From NCBI GenBank assembly GCA_021604705.1, contig BQJM01000011.1:1-46062 (forward strand): 46,062 nucleotides of DNA, written 5' to 3'. The stretch is from a marine bacterium B5-7. GTDB taxonomy: Bacteria > Pseudomonadota > Gammaproteobacteria > BQJM01. The notes under the pieces are model-generated. The model was not told where the DNA came from. It did no database searches and was given only the letters and a program-made list of their open reading frames with translations. The translations under genes and the position numbers were made by a program. Below are positions 27,638 to 35,620 of this stretch, piece by piece. Each line of letters begins with the position of its first letter. The first letter of the stretch is position 1.

Positions 27638-30316
27638 TTACGGGCGAGGTGTTGATGGGGAAGCAGAATCTCCATCTCCCGCTTGCAATGCATGACACCT
27701 TGTTAACACAGCCTCTGCAACGAGTTCACGTGCGTTGCGCAAAGTTTCATAGAGTGAGGCTTGATCGAGTTCAAGGATACGGCGGACACGCGTTTCTGTA
27801 TTTTCCAACGTATTTTCTCTCACAAGCGTGAAGACCAAGTCTGTCACTTGCGCATCAGATAGTACTGCTGATCTATAGAGTTCCATGGCCTCATCAAGTG
27901 AGACTTTTTTGTCAAAAGCAAAGCGGGTATCAGTGGCGGGTGTGTTGAAATATTCTTGAAATTCTTGTTGAAGACGCTCGCATACACTCATTTTTGTTTC
28001 CTCACTGAGGGCATCTGCGATACCTCGATTCGGGTCATAACATTGCTTCAGTGTTGCTTCTGCTTTCACGATGTTATTGTCACGTATCAACGTTTCAATG
28101 GTAGAAGTTGCTGAAGATTGTGCATACCAAGCAGCAGAATCCAAGACAATTTTACCCGACATAAAACGTATCTCGATATCCTTGTGTACGGAATTCAAAC
28201 CCGCGATCAAAATAGCCATATGCCCTTGGGGGCATGCGGCGTTGCTGTCTGTCGCATTACCCGCATCGACATGGGCATCGTCATTAAGGTAGGATTGATT
28301 GACTTCGTATAAAGACCGCAGCAAACCTTCTTGTCGCATCGCAAGATTACCTTGGCACCTGTTATCATCGTGGATGGCAGACCAAACTAAAGCAAGAATG
28401 CCACAGTAGTTGGTTTTGTTGAAATGACGGTAGTTTTTATTTTTCATGTAACCTATCAGGCGATTAAATGTTGCCTTGGCAGCTTTAAGGTAAGCTTGAG
28501 GATCTTCAGCCGTTACTAAAATATGTTGGACATCTTTGCCACGGTTTTTTTCTCTCAGTTTTTCGATGTCGACACTGTTTAAGCAAGTACGCATTGCGTT
28601 GATGTTTGCATCAACGTCAAGCCCTTCATGATATAAGTCATACAGTGTGTGTAGGGCCTTCACGATATCTTCATGGACGACTGTGCCATGTGCACTTTGT
28701 CTGGGATTGCGTTCAGTACTGTGTACACTTTGTCCTGAGTTTGGTCTAGTGCCTGAGGATAGCTGTTCGTTTATTAAGTCTAGACGAATGATTTCCCCGC
28801 GGAGTTCAGCAGGCCCTTCTTGGGCCCGCTGCTCTAACCTTGCTAGAGTGGAATGAATAGAGGGTAGGATAGGTAAATGACTTGAAGCAGCTCTTGTTTC
28901 ATGATCGAATCCTGATAACCTTCTTAAGCTATTTAATTCCCTGTCGACTTCAGCACGTCTTTCTTGTGCCCGCTGCTCTAGTGTCGCTAAATCAGTACGA
29001 ATAGATGGAAGAGCGCGTAGTAGAGCAGGCAAATTATCTGAAGCAAGTCTTGTATCGTGATCGGATCTGTTTAACGCTATTAAATCATCTCTTAAACCAG
29101 TTAATAAGGCATCAGAATATTGAGATTGGAGCATGAGATAAATACGCTCGTATAACACATTGTAGTCGAGGTGATTATTATGCTCTTGAGGTTGGGAGGA
29201 ATCTATCCCCCACATGTTCATTAGAGATAATTCAATAATTTGTAAAAGGGAATTAGAACTTACATGGAAGGCTAATACCTTTGACAAAAATTCACGGCGA
29301 TTTTCTGATGATAATCGATTGCGTTGTGCAACCGTGAAGATGCTATGTATTTGACAATCTGTGATGAAAATGTACGATTTGATTTCATAGATGTGAGCTA
29401 TTACGACTGATGACAGATCAAATGGCGACTTACTATTGCGTTGAATTGCCAGAAAATCTTTACACAAAATCTTACGATAGGTGTGATTTTCTAGATCCTG
29501 AGCTAAGGTACGTAATCGCGTTCTTCTATGCTCAAACTGGATGATATTCATCATATTAGGCATACAATCGAGGATTAGTACCTCGTAAAGTAATGAAAAA
29601 TGTGGTGATTTAGGTCTTTTTATTAAGGCAAGTTTGCTGAGCATCCGTACCCGATCGAAGTCGGATAGTTCTATCATGCTATTTAAATTTGGACTTTCTC
29701 TCAGGAGGCCTTGAAGGAAACGAATGATTGCTGGTGCGCGAAATGAGAATCTAGGCGCATACTTTTTCGCGTAGTCTAGTATAGCGCGCAGTCCTGATGA
29801 TGTAGCAGAGGAGCTGAACACAGCAGTTTTTACTAGATGAAGCTTGAGGCCCTCTTCGCTTAGGGATGCTAAGTGAGAGTCATTTTCCGGCAACATGGAT
29901 AGTGCTAAGGTTCTCAGTTGTGTGGTAAGTGTTGAGAATAATGTGTTGAGCGGTGTGTTTTCCGATCCCACAAAGAAACCAAACACATTAAAAGTCATGC
30001 GATCATGTTCTGCAAGGCGAAGGCGGTGTGCGCATTCGGTCAGCGTCTGCATGCTGACATTTTCCCTATTAAGAATATGCGACTGATAAAATTCTCGAAG
30101 TGTCTGCATGGTTTCTGGCTGCGTGATTCTGAGTGGAATCCGCTGGGGTAATCTGAGTAGTTGGCGTACTCGGCGCGGCATCTGGCTTAGCTGCGAAGAT
30201 GAGATTTCATCTTGTTCTACTAGTAAATCAGGGTTAGATGCACGAGCGCGATCATATTGAATAAAAGCATCTTCTGTGATGAGCTGAGCTTGCGTTGATG
30301 GTTCATCGTTTGGCAT
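27638..30316 (-). CDS. Large protein of unknown function (892 aa), possible effector
   Basis: Not assigned to a family. It is soluble-looking and Leu/Arg/Glu-rich, mostly helical, with no signal peptide. Residues of about 415-520 contain a tandem duplication: each half has DH(D/E)TR.AS..LP, then LPSI, then LEQRAQE. Further on, the segment GLLRSLYEVNQSYLNDD followed by CPQGHMAILIAGLNSVH resembles, from memory, a Cys-Gly/LIxxLxxxH element of uncharacterised Legionellales proteins; this is a weak recall. The tail is Ser/Pro-rich (GDSASPSTPRP). AGAGGGA lies 8 nt before the ATG and an extended -10 lies upstream. The 3' end abuts REP repeats. Confidence 0.8.
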   Translation of the reverse strand: MPNDEPSTQAQLITEDAFIQYDRARASNPDLLVEQDEISSSQLSQMPRRVRQLLRLPQRIPLRITQPETMQTLREFYQSHILNRENVSMQTLTECAHRLRLAEHDRMTFNVFGFFVGSENTPLNTLFSTLTTQLRTLALSMLPENDSHLASLSEEGLKLHLVKTAVFSSSATSSGLRAILDYAKKYAPRFSFRAPAIIRFLQGLLRESPNLNSMIELSDFDRVRMLSKLALIKRPKSPHFSLLYEVLILDCMPNMMNIIQFEHRRTRLRTLAQDLENHTYRKILCKDFLAIQRNSKSPFDLSSVVIAHIYEIKSYIFITDCQIHSIFTVAQRNRLSSENRREFLSKVLAFHVSSNSLLQIIELSLMNMWGIDSSQPQEHNNHLDYNVLYERIYLMLQSQYSDALLTGLRDDLIALNRSDHDTRLASDNLPALLRALPSIRTDLATLEQRAQERRAEVDRELNSLRRLSGFDHETRAASSHLPILPSIHSTLARLEQRAQEGPAELRGEIIRLDLINEQLSSGTRPNSGQSVHSTERNPRQSAHGTVVHEDIVKALHTLYDLYHEGLDVDANINAMRTCLNSVDIEKLREKNRGKDVQHILVTAEDPQAYLKAAKATFNRLIGYMKNKNYRHFNKTNYCGILALVWSAIHDDNRCQGNLAMRQEGLLRSLYEVNQSYLNDDAHVDAGNATDSNAACPQGHMAILIAGLNSVHKDIEIRFMSGKIVLDSAAWYAQSSATSTIETLIRDNNIVKAEATLKQCYDPNRGIADALSEETKMSVCERLQQEFQEYFNTPATDTRFAFDKKVSLDEAMELYRSAVLSDAQVTDLVFTLVRENTLENTETRVRRILELDQASLYETLRNARELVAEAVLTRCHALQAGDGDSASPSTPRP

Positions 30317-30347
30317 GCCTAGATTCCCTCTTTAACCTTGCGCAAGG

Positions 30348-30356
30348 ATTGTACCA
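30348..30356 (-). promoter_or_regulatory. Extended -10 promoter of the 892-aa gene
   Basis: On the minus strand TGGTACAAT (30356-30348), identical to the element in front of accA; no clear -35. The start point would be near 30341, giving a leader of about 25 nt. Confidence 0.5.
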
Positions 30357-30390
30357 GGATATTATTCAGAAAGCCTTAAGGCGATCAATT

Positions 30391-30609
30391 CTACTCCACA
30401 TCGTACCTCGTTCTTAAATAGCTAAACTGATATTGATGCCTTAGATAGGATGCGATAGAAGGTACGACACCCGTATCTAAAAAATAGAATTTAGGTTTTT
30501 GACTTACTTGTTTTCTGACCGAATGATCATGGGCCTCAAGAAAAAAGCCAATTAATGTATCTTCAAGAATATAGTCTAGGTACCTTTTGTATTTCATCAA
30601 CAACAACAC
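30391..30609 (-). pseudogene. DUF4143 ATPase fragment
   Basis: 72 codons whose sequence corresponds to the middle of AAA_14/DUF4143 proteins: KRYLDYILEDTLIGFFL, then SVRKQ, then PKFYFLDTGV. In the intact ATPase at 14733 the equivalent stretch is RRYLDILTGTF...KVYFRDTGI. Neither the ATPase domain nor the C-terminal nuclease-like region is present, so this is a remnant. It is of a different subtype from the 14733 gene, not a recent copy of it. Confidence 0.7.
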
Positions 30610-30615
30610 TTACTA

Positions 30616-31074
30616 TTAATCCACAATCTCCACAGGCGTACCCTTGGGAATTAAAGTAAACACTGTCTCGATATCTTGCTTGTACATGCGGATACAGCCT
30701 TGCGAACCGTCACCTTCTTCAAAGGCGCCGTGAATGAAAATCTCGCCGCCCATGGGGGTTTTCCAGGGGATCGGGGAGCTATTACTGTGGGCATCGAGAA
30801 TGGATTGATATTCATCTTGGCTGAGTATCCCCATCGCTAAACCACGCTCAGCATCAGCCGGATTGGGATAGTCCAGCCCCAAACTCAAATGGTACTTGGA
30901 CTGCGGATTTTTGCAGATGATCTTATATTGCCCCTCGGGCGTGCGATGGTCACCCTCGGTTTCTTTGGGGCCGCCAGATTGTTTGCCAATCCCAATCGGG
31001 AATTGATGCAGCAGTACATTCCCTTCATAGATGTGCAGTTGCCGCTGTGATTTTGAAATGTGGATTCTTAACAT
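30616..31074 (-). CDS. L,D-transpeptidase (YkuD) family protein
   Basis: 152 residues forming essentially one YkuD domain. The catalytic signature is IFIHGAFEEGDGSQGCIRM, with His and the nucleophilic Cys in place, followed by a KGTPVEIVD ending typical of the family. Related enzymes form 3-3 peptidoglycan cross-links or attach lipoproteins. Unusually, no signal peptide or membrane anchor is visible, so either export is non-standard or the true N-terminus is missing; an upstream in-frame extension is blocked by a stop. It occupies the position upstream of mutL where amiB lies in E. coli, but divergently. Confidence 0.85.
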   Translation of the reverse strand: MLRIHISKSQRQLHIYEGNVLLHQFPIGIGKQSGGPKETEGDHRTPEGQYKIICKNPQSKYHLSLGLDYPNPADAERGLAMGILSQDEYQSILDAHSNSSPIPWKTPMGGEIFIHGAFEEGDGSQGCIRMYKQDIETVFTLIPKGTPVEIVD

Positions 31075-31242
31075 CTCATGAGCTTACCATGGCTATCTAA
31101 GCCTTCAAAGAGGCGGAATAGATTGAAAATTCAGTTTATACCGCCTTATTTAGAAGAGGCTGTCAAAAGCTAATACGATAAAGATTGATTTATTTTAGAA
31201 CATTGTTCATGATGCAGGCTTGTATATTTTGGTTTGAATTCT

Positions 31243-32817
31243 ATGAGAATCCACCCACTCGATCCTTTGCTTATTAATCAAATCGCGGCTGGCGAAGTGA
31301 TTGAGCGGCCTGCGGCAGCCCTCAAAGAACTCATGGAAAACAGCATCGATGCCGGTGCAACGCAAATTGACGTTTGCATTGAGCATGGTGGTCTCGAACG
31401 CTTACAAGTACGAGACAATGGTCACGGCATTCACCCTGATGATTTGGCGCTAGCGGTCACGCAACATGCCACAAGCAAGATTGCGAAAGAAAAAGATTTG
31501 CATCACATTCATAGTTTAGGATTTCGTGGTGAGGCGCTTGCTAGTATGAGCGCGGTAACGCGTTTTACCATCACCTCACGCACAACTGAACAACCGCATG
31601 CTCATCAACTACAAGTCATTGGCCGAGAACATCACGCCTCGCAACATGCTGCGGCGCATCCAGTTGGAACGACGGTGATTTTAAGCGATTTATTTTTTAA
31701 TACGCCAGCACGCCGACAATTTTTAAAATCAGACAAAACAGAATATTTACATTGCGAAGAAGTATTCAAACGCATGGCCTTAAGCCACTTTTATGTGGGG
31801 TTTTCGCTGAAAAATGGCGAGAAAAATCGTTTTAATCTGCCGTCAGCGACCAATCGATTGCAACAAGAAAATAGGCTGGCTAAGTTATGCGGGAAACCGT
31901 TTGTTAGCAACAGTGTTTACCTCGATGCGCATGCAGAGCCCATGCAGTTATCAGGTTGGGTAGGCTTGCCGGATTACCACAAAAGTCAGACGGACACACA
32001 GTTTTGTTTTTTAAATCAACGGGCTATCCGTGATAAAGTGGTGTTGCATGCGATTCGTCAGGCGTATCAGAATTTATTGCCACCTGGGCGTCAGCCATGT
32101 TTTGTATTGTCACTACAAATGGATCCGAGCCTGTTTGATATCAATGTGCATCCGACAAAACACGAAGTCCGTTTCCGTGACGCACGATTGGTGCATGATT
32201 TTATTCTGCATACAGTCCGGGCTGCTTTGCAGCAGGGTGAGCCTGAAATGTTTGAGCGAAAACCAGTCGTGGATGCTATTCAAGTGCCTGTGACGCACAC
32301 TGTCAAACCTCATCAAGACAATAACCAATGTAACGACTATACCGTTGGGTTTACCCTAAAAAACCGCTACTTTGTGACAAAAGAGGATGAAGAGCTCAAA
32401 GTGATCGACATGCATGAAGTGTACGCAGATTGGTTACGCGCGCAATTTGAGAATAAGCAACTGACCATGAAACCACTCTTAATGCCTCTCACAGTTAAAA
32501 CAAACGTAAGTAACGAAGTATTAGATGCTTTACGTGCATGTTACTTTGATTTGGACTGGCTTGATGAACATACCGTGATGGTGCGTCAGATCCCCAGTGA
32601 TTTACGTTTGTCTTCGGTTGATGGTTTTCTGCAAGCGTTATTGTTGAAAGATTTTAACGAGACTGATGTGATAAAAAAAATCATTGTATCTGCAACACAA
32701 ACCTTGGTTCTTGATGATGCTCATCTAGAAACATGCCTCACATTTATTCGGGGTCTTCTTCGGACGCTAGAACACTCGATAGCGTCTGAAGGAGATCCCG
32801 CATCAAGTGCGGGATGA
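31243..32817 (+). CDS. mutL: DNA mismatch repair protein MutL, altered C-terminus
   Basis: MutL couples MutS mismatch recognition to strand incision. 524 residues from the ATG at 31243 (MRIHPLDPLLINQI); a TTG nine bases upstream is unnecessary. The GHKL ATPase motifs are intact: ENSIDAGAT, DNGHGI, ATSKI, GFRGEAL, GTTVILSDLFFNTPARR and INVHPTKHEVRF. The C-terminal dimerisation domain is present but has DMHEVYADWLRA where endonuclease-type MutL has DQHAxxExxxxE, so nuclease activity is not expected. The protein ends SEGDPASSAG, encoded by a REP-like repeat that supplies the stop. About 25 residues of tail seen in E. coli MutL are absent. Confidence 0.95.
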   Translation: MRIHPLDPLLINQIAAGEVIERPAAALKELMENSIDAGATQIDVCIEHGGLERLQVRDNGHGIHPDDLALAVTQHATSKIAKEKDLHHIHSLGFRGEALASMSAVTRFTITSRTTEQPHAHQLQVIGREHHASQHAAAHPVGTTVILSDLFFNTPARRQFLKSDKTEYLHCEEVFKRMALSHFYVGFSLKNGEKNRFNLPSATNRLQQENRLAKLCGKPFVSNSVYLDAHAEPMQLSGWVGLPDYHKSQTDTQFCFLNQRAIRDKVVLHAIRQAYQNLLPPGRQPCFVLSLQMDPSLFDINVHPTKHEVRFRDARLVHDFILHTVRAALQQGEPEMFERKPVVDAIQVPVTHTVKPHQDNNQCNDYTVGFTLKNRYFVTKEDEELKVIDMHEVYADWLRAQFENKQLTMKPLLMPLTVKTNVSNEVLDALRACYFDLDWLDEHTVMVRQIPSDLRLSSVDGFLQALLLKDFNETDVIKKIIVSATQTLVLDDAHLETCLTFIRGLLRTLEHSIASEGDPASSAG

Positions 32818-32820
32818 CAG
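32789..32820. repeat. REP-like palindrome forming the mutL 3' end
   Basis: AAGGAGATCCCGC, ATCAAGT, GCGGGATGACA: the reverse orientation of the REP-like family. The mutL stop TGA (32815-32817) is inside it. Confidence 0.88.
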
Positions 32821-32846
32821 TGGTGACAAAACAGGAGAATAAATGA

Positions 32847-32959
32847 AGCACGACCTGGCGTGTCTCTTTCAAAAAGCGTCGGCGGCAGGGATAGCCGCCG
32901 TCGAGCGCCAGGGATGGCAGTTAGCTTGCGTCTTTTTGAAAGAGATACCCAGTCGTGCT
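32847..32959. repeat. Structured repeat, copy 1 (two AGGGAT-loop hairpins in a long stem)
   Basis: The outer arms are AGCACGAC/GTCGTGCT, then TCTCTTTCAAAAAG (32863-32876) with CTTTTTGAAAGAGA (32932-32945). Inside are hairpin I (GGCGGC, loop AGGGATA, GCCGCC, 32881-32899), linker GTCGAGC, and hairpin II (GCC, loop AGGGAT, GGC, 32907-32918). Two more copies lie at 38074 and 43657 with compensatory stem changes. It lies between mutL and miaA. Confidence 0.85.
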
Positions 32960-32987
32960 ACAAGTGTTCCGAATTTTCCAGAAATAG

Positions 32988-33019
32988 AAGGAGATCCCGC
33001 ATCAAGTGGGGGATGACAA
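32988..33019. repeat. REP-like palindrome providing the miaA ribosome-binding site
   Basis: AAGGAGATCCCGC, ATCAAGTG, GGGGATGACA. One stem base differs from the other copies (GGGGGA instead of GCGGGA). The resulting GGGGGA at 33008-33013 sits 7 nt before the miaA ATG. Confidence 0.8.
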
Positions 33020-33020
33020 C

Positions 33021-33947
33021 ATGAAAAAAAACACCATCCTCTGCCTCATGGGTCCTACCGCATCAGGAAAAACCGACTTGGCGTGTCGTTTAGCCGATGA
33101 ACGGCCCGTTGAGATTATCAGCGTGGATTCCGCGATGATTTATCGCGACATGCATATCGGCACGGCGAAACCGGATGCAGAAACTTTAAAAAAATACCCA
33201 CACCAACTCATCGATATCCGCGACCCCACAGAAAGCTATTCTGCGGCTGACTTTTGTCGTGATGCGGAGAAAGCGATTCAAGCAGCACTCAACAATAATC
33301 GCTTACCTGTATTAGTGGGCGGTACGATGCTGTATTTTAAAACCTTGCTACATGGCATTGCTGACATGCCCAGCGCGGATGAAGCAACACGCACAGCAAT
33401 CCAAGAAGAAGCAACAGAAAAAAGCTGGCAACATTTACATGAGCAGTTGGCAAAAGTCGATCCCGAATCCGCGCAACGCATTCATCCCAACGATCCACAA
33501 CGCATTGCGCGCGCGTTAGAAATTTTTCGTGCAACGGGAAAAACCTTAACGCAATGGTGGCACGATGCGGCAGAACATCGTTTTCCGTATAACGCGATTT
33601 GTGTGGGCTTGATTCCGGAAGATCGCGATGAATTACACGCACGTATCGCTCAGCGCTTAGATCAAATGTTTGCTGCGGGCTTTGTGGAAGAGGTGCAACA
33701 ACTCATTGCGCGTTACCCCTTGGATTTATCCATGCCAGCACTACGTTGTGTGGGGTACCGGCAGGTGTGGCAATACCTACAAGGAGAGGGTGATCTGCAG
33801 ACTTGCCGTGAGAAATCACTGTTCGCTACCCGTCAATTAGCCAAGCGACAGCTTACCTGGCTGCGCGGATGGCCAGATTTGGAACAAATTTCGCCAAAAT
33901 CTCTTAATAATTTGGCGCAATTATTGCGCTGTTTGCCAGGCTTGTGA
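33021..33947 (+). CDS. miaA: tRNA dimethylallyltransferase
   Basis: Adds the dimethylallyl group to A37 of tRNAs that read codons starting with U. 308 residues from 33021 (MKKNTILCLMGPTASGKTDL); the ORF could be read from 33006, but those codons are repeat sequence. P-loop GPTASGKTDLA, the substrate-site IISVDSAMIYRDMHIGTAKP and the PHQLID motif are present, and RQLAKRQLTWLRG closes the protein. In E. coli miaA likewise lies between mutL and hfq. Confidence 0.97.
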   Translation: MKKNTILCLMGPTASGKTDLACRLADERPVEIISVDSAMIYRDMHIGTAKPDAETLKKYPHQLIDIRDPTESYSAADFCRDAEKAIQAALNNNRLPVLVGGTMLYFKTLLHGIADMPSADEATRTAIQEEATEKSWQHLHEQLAKVDPESAQRIHPNDPQRIARALEIFRATGKTLTQWWHDAAEHRFPYNAICVGLIPEDRDELHARIAQRLDQMFAAGFVEEVQQLIARYPLDLSMPALRCVGYRQVWQYLQGEGDLQTCREKSLFATRQLAKRQLTWLRGWPDLEQISPKSLNNLAQLLRCLPGL

Positions 33948-34072
33948 TAGCATGTCTCGCTCTCTGTTCAATCTAGACAAAAATTGGACGAGTGTCTGAT
34001 TCCTCTGACAGATATTTTGAGGAAAGGGACGATAGGAAACAAAGGTTAACTTAACAAAAATGGAGAATGGAA

Positions 34073-34342
34073 ATGTCAAAGGGCCAATCATTGCAAGATC
34101 CTTACTTGAATGCACTTAGAAAAGAACGCGTACCGGTGTCTATCTTTTTAGTAAACGGTATTAAGTTACAGGGACAAATCGAAGCATTCGATCAATTTGT
34201 CATCCTACTTCGCAACACCATCAGCCAAATGGTTTACAAACATGCTGTTTCAACGGTTGTGCCTGCACGCAATGTGCGTTGGACACCAGAAGACATGGAA
34301 ATTACCATGGACGCTATGCCGGAAGAAGCTGACGCAGTTTAA
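34073..34342 (+). CDS. hfq: RNA chaperone Hfq
   Basis: Hexameric Sm-like protein that pairs small RNAs with mRNAs. 89 residues from the ATG at 34073; GGAG sits 7 nt upstream of it but only 1 nt from the alternative ATG at 34067. Sm1 ([20 protein letters not shown]) and Sm2 ([14 protein letters not shown]) are intact. The C-terminal tail is short and acidic ([16 protein letters not shown]) compared with the long tail of E. coli Hfq. A strong terminator follows, separating it from hflK. Confidence 0.98.
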   Translation: MSKGQSLQDPYLNALRKERVPVSIFLVNGIKLQGQIEAFDQFVILLRNTISQMVYKHAVSTVVPARNVRWTPEDMEITMDAMPEEADAV

Positions 34343-34365
34343 ATGGCTTACCCCGTTTTAACCGT

Positions 34366-34392
34366 AAAAACCTGCGCTAGTCGCAGGTTTTT
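34366..34392 (+). terminator. Rho-independent terminator after hfq
   Basis: AAAAACCTGCG (34366-34376), loop CTAGT, CGCAGGTTTTT (34382-34392): a perfect 11-bp stem ending in a T-run (and preceded by an A-run, so possibly bidirectional). Confidence 0.9.
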
Positions 34393-34459
34393 GCTATTGG
34401 TTTGTCAGTGATTTCGTGTAGAATGATGCGCTGTTCTTCGTTACGTTAGGATATGCTTC

Positions 34460-35617
34460 ATGACATGGCACGACTCAGATGATAAGTCAGCGAAAACAGA
34501 TCAATCAGATAATGACGATGTGTGGAATCGTCATAAAAAGCGCCAATCTCAAGGGCCGCCTGATCTCGATAAACTCTTCAGTGATTTTTTTGCTAAGCTA
34601 GGCCGTTTATTCGGTGGTGGTGGGCGTTCCAATCATGCTGGCGGACAAGGTTCCTCCAGTTATTTTGCTGCGGCAGGGTTTATTATCTTGCTCGTCTTGT
34701 GGGGGATTGCAGGTTTCTTCATTGTTGATCCTGCTGAGCAAGCGGTGATTACACGCTTTGGTCAATACGAAACGACGGTGGGCCCTGGCCCGCATTGGAT
34801 CCCTCAATTAATTGAGCGTAAGTCTGTGGTGAATGTGCAGCAAGTGCATACCTTTAGCTATGACGCTGACATGTTGACCAAAGACAAAAATATCGTGACG
34901 GTTTCTATTGCGATTCATTATCGCATTGCGGATCCAAAAGCGTATTTGTTTAATGTCGTTTCACCAGAAGAAAGTTTGCATCAAGCAACGGCGAGTGCAT
35001 TGCGGCAAGTGATTGGTACAACGACACTCGACGAAGTGATTACCACGGGGCGTGCAGCAGTGCGTCAACATGTGACGGAACAGCTCGATAAGATATTAGC
35101 CTTGTATCGTTCAGGTTTGATGGTGACGGATGTTACCTTACAGCCTGCGCGTGCACCGGAAGCCGTAAAAGCGGCATTTGATGATGCGATTAAAGCGTTA
35201 GAAGATGAGCAACGCTTTATTAATCAAGCGCAAGCCTATGCGCGTGATGTGATCCCGAAAGCAGAAGGACAAGCGAAGCGCTTGTTGGCAGAAGCGCGTG
35301 CGTATAAAACGCGCGTGGTGTTGCAAGCAAAAGGCGACACAGCACGTTACTTAGCCTTGTTGCCAAGTTATCAGGCGGCACCAAAACTATTACGTATGCG
35401 TTTGTACATGGATACTATGCAGTCAGTCTTGGGTAAAAGCCAGACGGTCTTAGTTAATTTAAAGAAAGGGCGGCCTTTATTGTATTTGCCGCTAGATAAA
35501 CTCAAACAAGGGTCGGCAAGTGATGCGGTTGTAGCCGCAGAAGAATCGGTTGCCAATACGGACACCGCAAAGCCTACGAACGTAGTTGAACGTGGCGGCT
35601 ATTTTTCAGAGGATTAA
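34460..35617 (+). CDS. hflK: FtsH modulator subunit HflK
   Basis: Membrane-anchored SPFH/prohibitin protein that forms a large complex with HflC around the FtsH protease. 385 residues: a Gly-rich, charged cytoplasmic N-terminus (about 1-65), one membrane helix (about 66-88), and then the SPFH domain starting DPAEQAVITRFGQYETTVGPG. AGGA lies about 9 nt before the ATG. hflX, which separates hfq from hflK in E. coli, is absent. Three nucleotides separate it from hflC. Confidence 0.97.
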   Translation: MTWHDSDDKSAKTDQSDNDDVWNRHKKRQSQGPPDLDKLFSDFFAKLGRLFGGGGRSNHAGGQGSSSYFAAAGFIILLVLWGIAGFFIVDPAEQAVITRFGQYETTVGPGPHWIPQLIERKSVVNVQQVHTFSYDADMLTKDKNIVTVSIAIHYRIADPKAYLFNVVSPEESLHQATASALRQVIGTTTLDEVITTGRAAVRQHVTEQLDKILALYRSGLMVTDVTLQPARAPEAVKAAFDDAIKALEDEQRFINQAQAYARDVIPKAEGQAKRLLAEARAYKTRVVLQAKGDTARYLALLPSYQAAPKLLRMRLYMDTMQSVLGKSQTVLVNLKKGRPLLYLPLDKLKQGSASDAVVAAEESVANTDTAKPTNVVERGGYFSED

Positions 35618-35620
35618 ACG

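Noticed and set aside
31075-31242. Search for a tRNA or riboswitch between the L,D-transpeptidase gene and mutL
   Set aside because: No cloverleaf, terminal CCA or convincing hairpin was seen; the region appears to hold only promoters that I could not define clearly.
32843-33016. 57-codon ORF from ATG 32843 between mutL and miaA
   Set aside because: It consists of copy 1 of the structured repeat plus a REP unit and is read in a different frame from the ORFs over the other copies; no independent coding signal.
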